DNA from: Mycobacterium sp. 1100029.7
GTDB lineage: Bacteria > Actinomycetota > Actinomycetes > Mycobacteriales > Mycobacteriaceae
Direction: 5' to 3'
DNA: 64,000 bases
NCBI RefSeq assembly: GCF_001665235.1
Contig: NZ_LZSC01000027.1
Coordinates: 57,112-121,111, forward strand
The translations under genes were made by a program, and so were the position numbers. Positions 63,127 through 64,000 of the stretch are shown in pieces. The notes under the pieces are model-generated. The model was not told the origin of the DNA and ran no database searches. It worked only from the letters and a program-made list of their open reading frames with translations. Numbering within the stretch: the first letter of the stretch is position 1; each line of letters begins with the position of its first letter.

Positions 63127-64000
63127 ATGACGAGCGGCTCGCTGCACGATACGCACCTGTCCGAGATGGACGACGACCGCGACGAGCGACTGGCCCAGCG
63201 GGTTGCGGAATTGTTCGACACTGACCCGGAATTCATCGCCGCCGCTCCCCTGCCCGAGGTGATCGAAGCGGCCTGCGCGCCCGGACTGCGACTGACCGAG
63301 GTCTTCGAGACGATCGTCAAGGGCTACGCCGATCGTCCAGCGCTGGGCCAGCGGGCCCGCGAAGTCGTCACCGACGCCCACGGCCGTAGCACCACCAAAC
63401 TAATGCCGCGGTTCGACACCATCAGCTACCGGGAATTGTGGGGCCGGGTGCGCGCTATCGCGGCGGCATGGCGCCATGACACCGAAACTCCTATTGCCGC
63501 AGGAGATGTCGTGGTGACGGTCGGCTTCTCCAGCGCCGACTACCTGGTCGTCGACATGGTGTGTGCTTATCTGGGCCTGGTGACCGTGCCGCTCCAACAC
63601 AACGCGCCGGTGTCCCGACTACAGCCGATCATCGAGGAATGTGAACCAAAGATCGTCGCGGTCAGCGCCGAATACCTTGATCTGGCGGTCGACTCGGTGC
63701 TGACGAACGCATCGTTGCGCCAGTTGATGGTGTTCGACTATCGCCCCGAGGTCGACGACCAACGGGAGAGCTTCGAGCAGGCCGGTGTTCGTCTGCAGGG
63801 CAACGGTTCTCGTGTGACGGTCACGGCGGTGGACGACGTCGTCGAGCGGGGCCGCCAGCTGCAGCCCGGTCCGGCGTTCACCGAGGGCAGTGACGAGCGC
63901 CTGGCGATGATCATGTACACCTCCGGCAGCACCGGGACACCAAAAGGCGCGATGTACACCGAGCGGACGGTCACCAAGGTGTGGACGTCAGGTTCCTTCC
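63127..64000 (+). CDS. car: Carboxylic acid reductase (CAR), N-terminal part, cut by window edge
   Basis: The first 291 residues of a second CAR; the rest lies beyond base 64000. It begins with a CAR-type N-terminal region (RVAELFDTDPEFIAAAPLPE) and the adenylation entry TISYRELWGRVRA. The P-loop MIMYTSGSTGTPKGAMYTE near residue 275 is nearly the same as in the CAR at the left edge. The ATG has GGAAGGA upstream. Carrier and reductase domains cannot be seen. It may be co-transcribed with the OYE gene (93-base gap), which would pair enone reduction and acid-to-aldehyde reduction. Confidence 0.95.
   Translation, partial: MTSGSLHDTHLSEMDDDRDERLAQRVAELFDTDPEFIAAAPLPEVIEAACAPGLRLTEVFETIVKGYADRPALGQRAREVVTDAHGRSTTKLMPRFDTISYRELWGRVRAIAAAWRHDTETPIAAGDVVVTVGFSSADYLVVDMVCAYLGLVTVPLQHNAPVSRLQPIIEECEPKIVAVSAEYLDLAVDSVLTNASLRQLMVFDYRPEVDDQRESFEQAGVRLQGNGSRVTVTAVDDVVERGRQLQPGPAFTEGSDERLAMIMYTSGSTGTPKGAMYTERTVTKVWTSGSF

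Overview
The window reads as high-GC mycobacterial chromosome. The coding sequences have strong G/C third positions and frequent GTG starts, and many neighbours overlap as ATGA or GTGA. The families are typical of Mycobacterium: a DUF222/13E12 HNH protein, an Rv1747-type FHA-ABC transporter, a mycofactocin-coupled SDR, heteromeric FadE and MaoC sets, and carboxylic acid reductases. The number of accessory catabolic genes suggests a non-tuberculous species, but I cannot name it. I saw no tRNA, rRNA, CRISPR array, insertion sequence or prophage.

Layout. (1) 1-6390 (+): the C-terminal part of a carboxylic acid reductase (CAR), an amidohydrolase, and two overlapping M24-fold proteins, the second without metal ligands. 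(2) 6567-8817 (+): a TSUP transporter and a DUF222/HNH protein. (3) 17242-8819 (-): a TetR regulator and a six-gene lipid-type operon (P450, SDR, crotonase, double CaiB CoA-transferase, SDR, kinase-like protein), with a shared candidate operator before both TetR and the P450. (4) 17365-24614: a SecD-P1-like lipoprotein, sugar isomerase/epimerase, Gfo/Idh oxidoreductase, flavin monooxygenase, arylsulfatase, nitronate monooxygenase and methyltransferase. (5) 24826-28883: a small membrane protein, then an acyl-CoA synthetase, class II aldolase and amidohydrolase operon (-). (6) 28944-32337: two paralogous small exported proteins, three membrane proteins and a dehalogenase-like hydrolase. (7) 41390-32334 (-): a nine-gene operon (FadE, FadE, MaoC, MaoC, Ltp2-like thiolase fold, OB-fold/DUF35, esterase, BVMO, FadD) resembling the cholesterol side-chain igr operon. 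(8) 41613-51073: the Rv1747-like transporter, a LipF-like esterase, SDR, ICMT-like protein, molybdopterin oxidoreductase, PPOX protein and small genes. (9) 51129-60994: a second steroid-ring-type set, namely HsaD-, HsaA-, HsaC-, KshA- and KstD-like proteins, with an IclR regulator, an SDR and an SDR pseudogene. (10) 60991-64000: a PadR regulator, an OYE-family reductase and the N-terminal part of a second CAR.

How the genes fit together (inference): acyl-CoA synthetases load a polycyclic or branched acid, and the FadE pair, MaoC pair and Ltp2/DUF35 aldolase remove a branched side chain. KstD- and KshA-like enzymes open a ring, and HsaA, HsaC and HsaD cleave the aromatised ring. The BVMO, P450, SDRs and OYE act on ketone, alcohol and enone groups. 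CARs at both ends could convert acids to aldehydes. The window is therefore dense in what look like paralogues of the cholesterol pathway, probably for a different polycyclic or isoprenoid substrate. The canonical partners HsaB and KshB were not found here.
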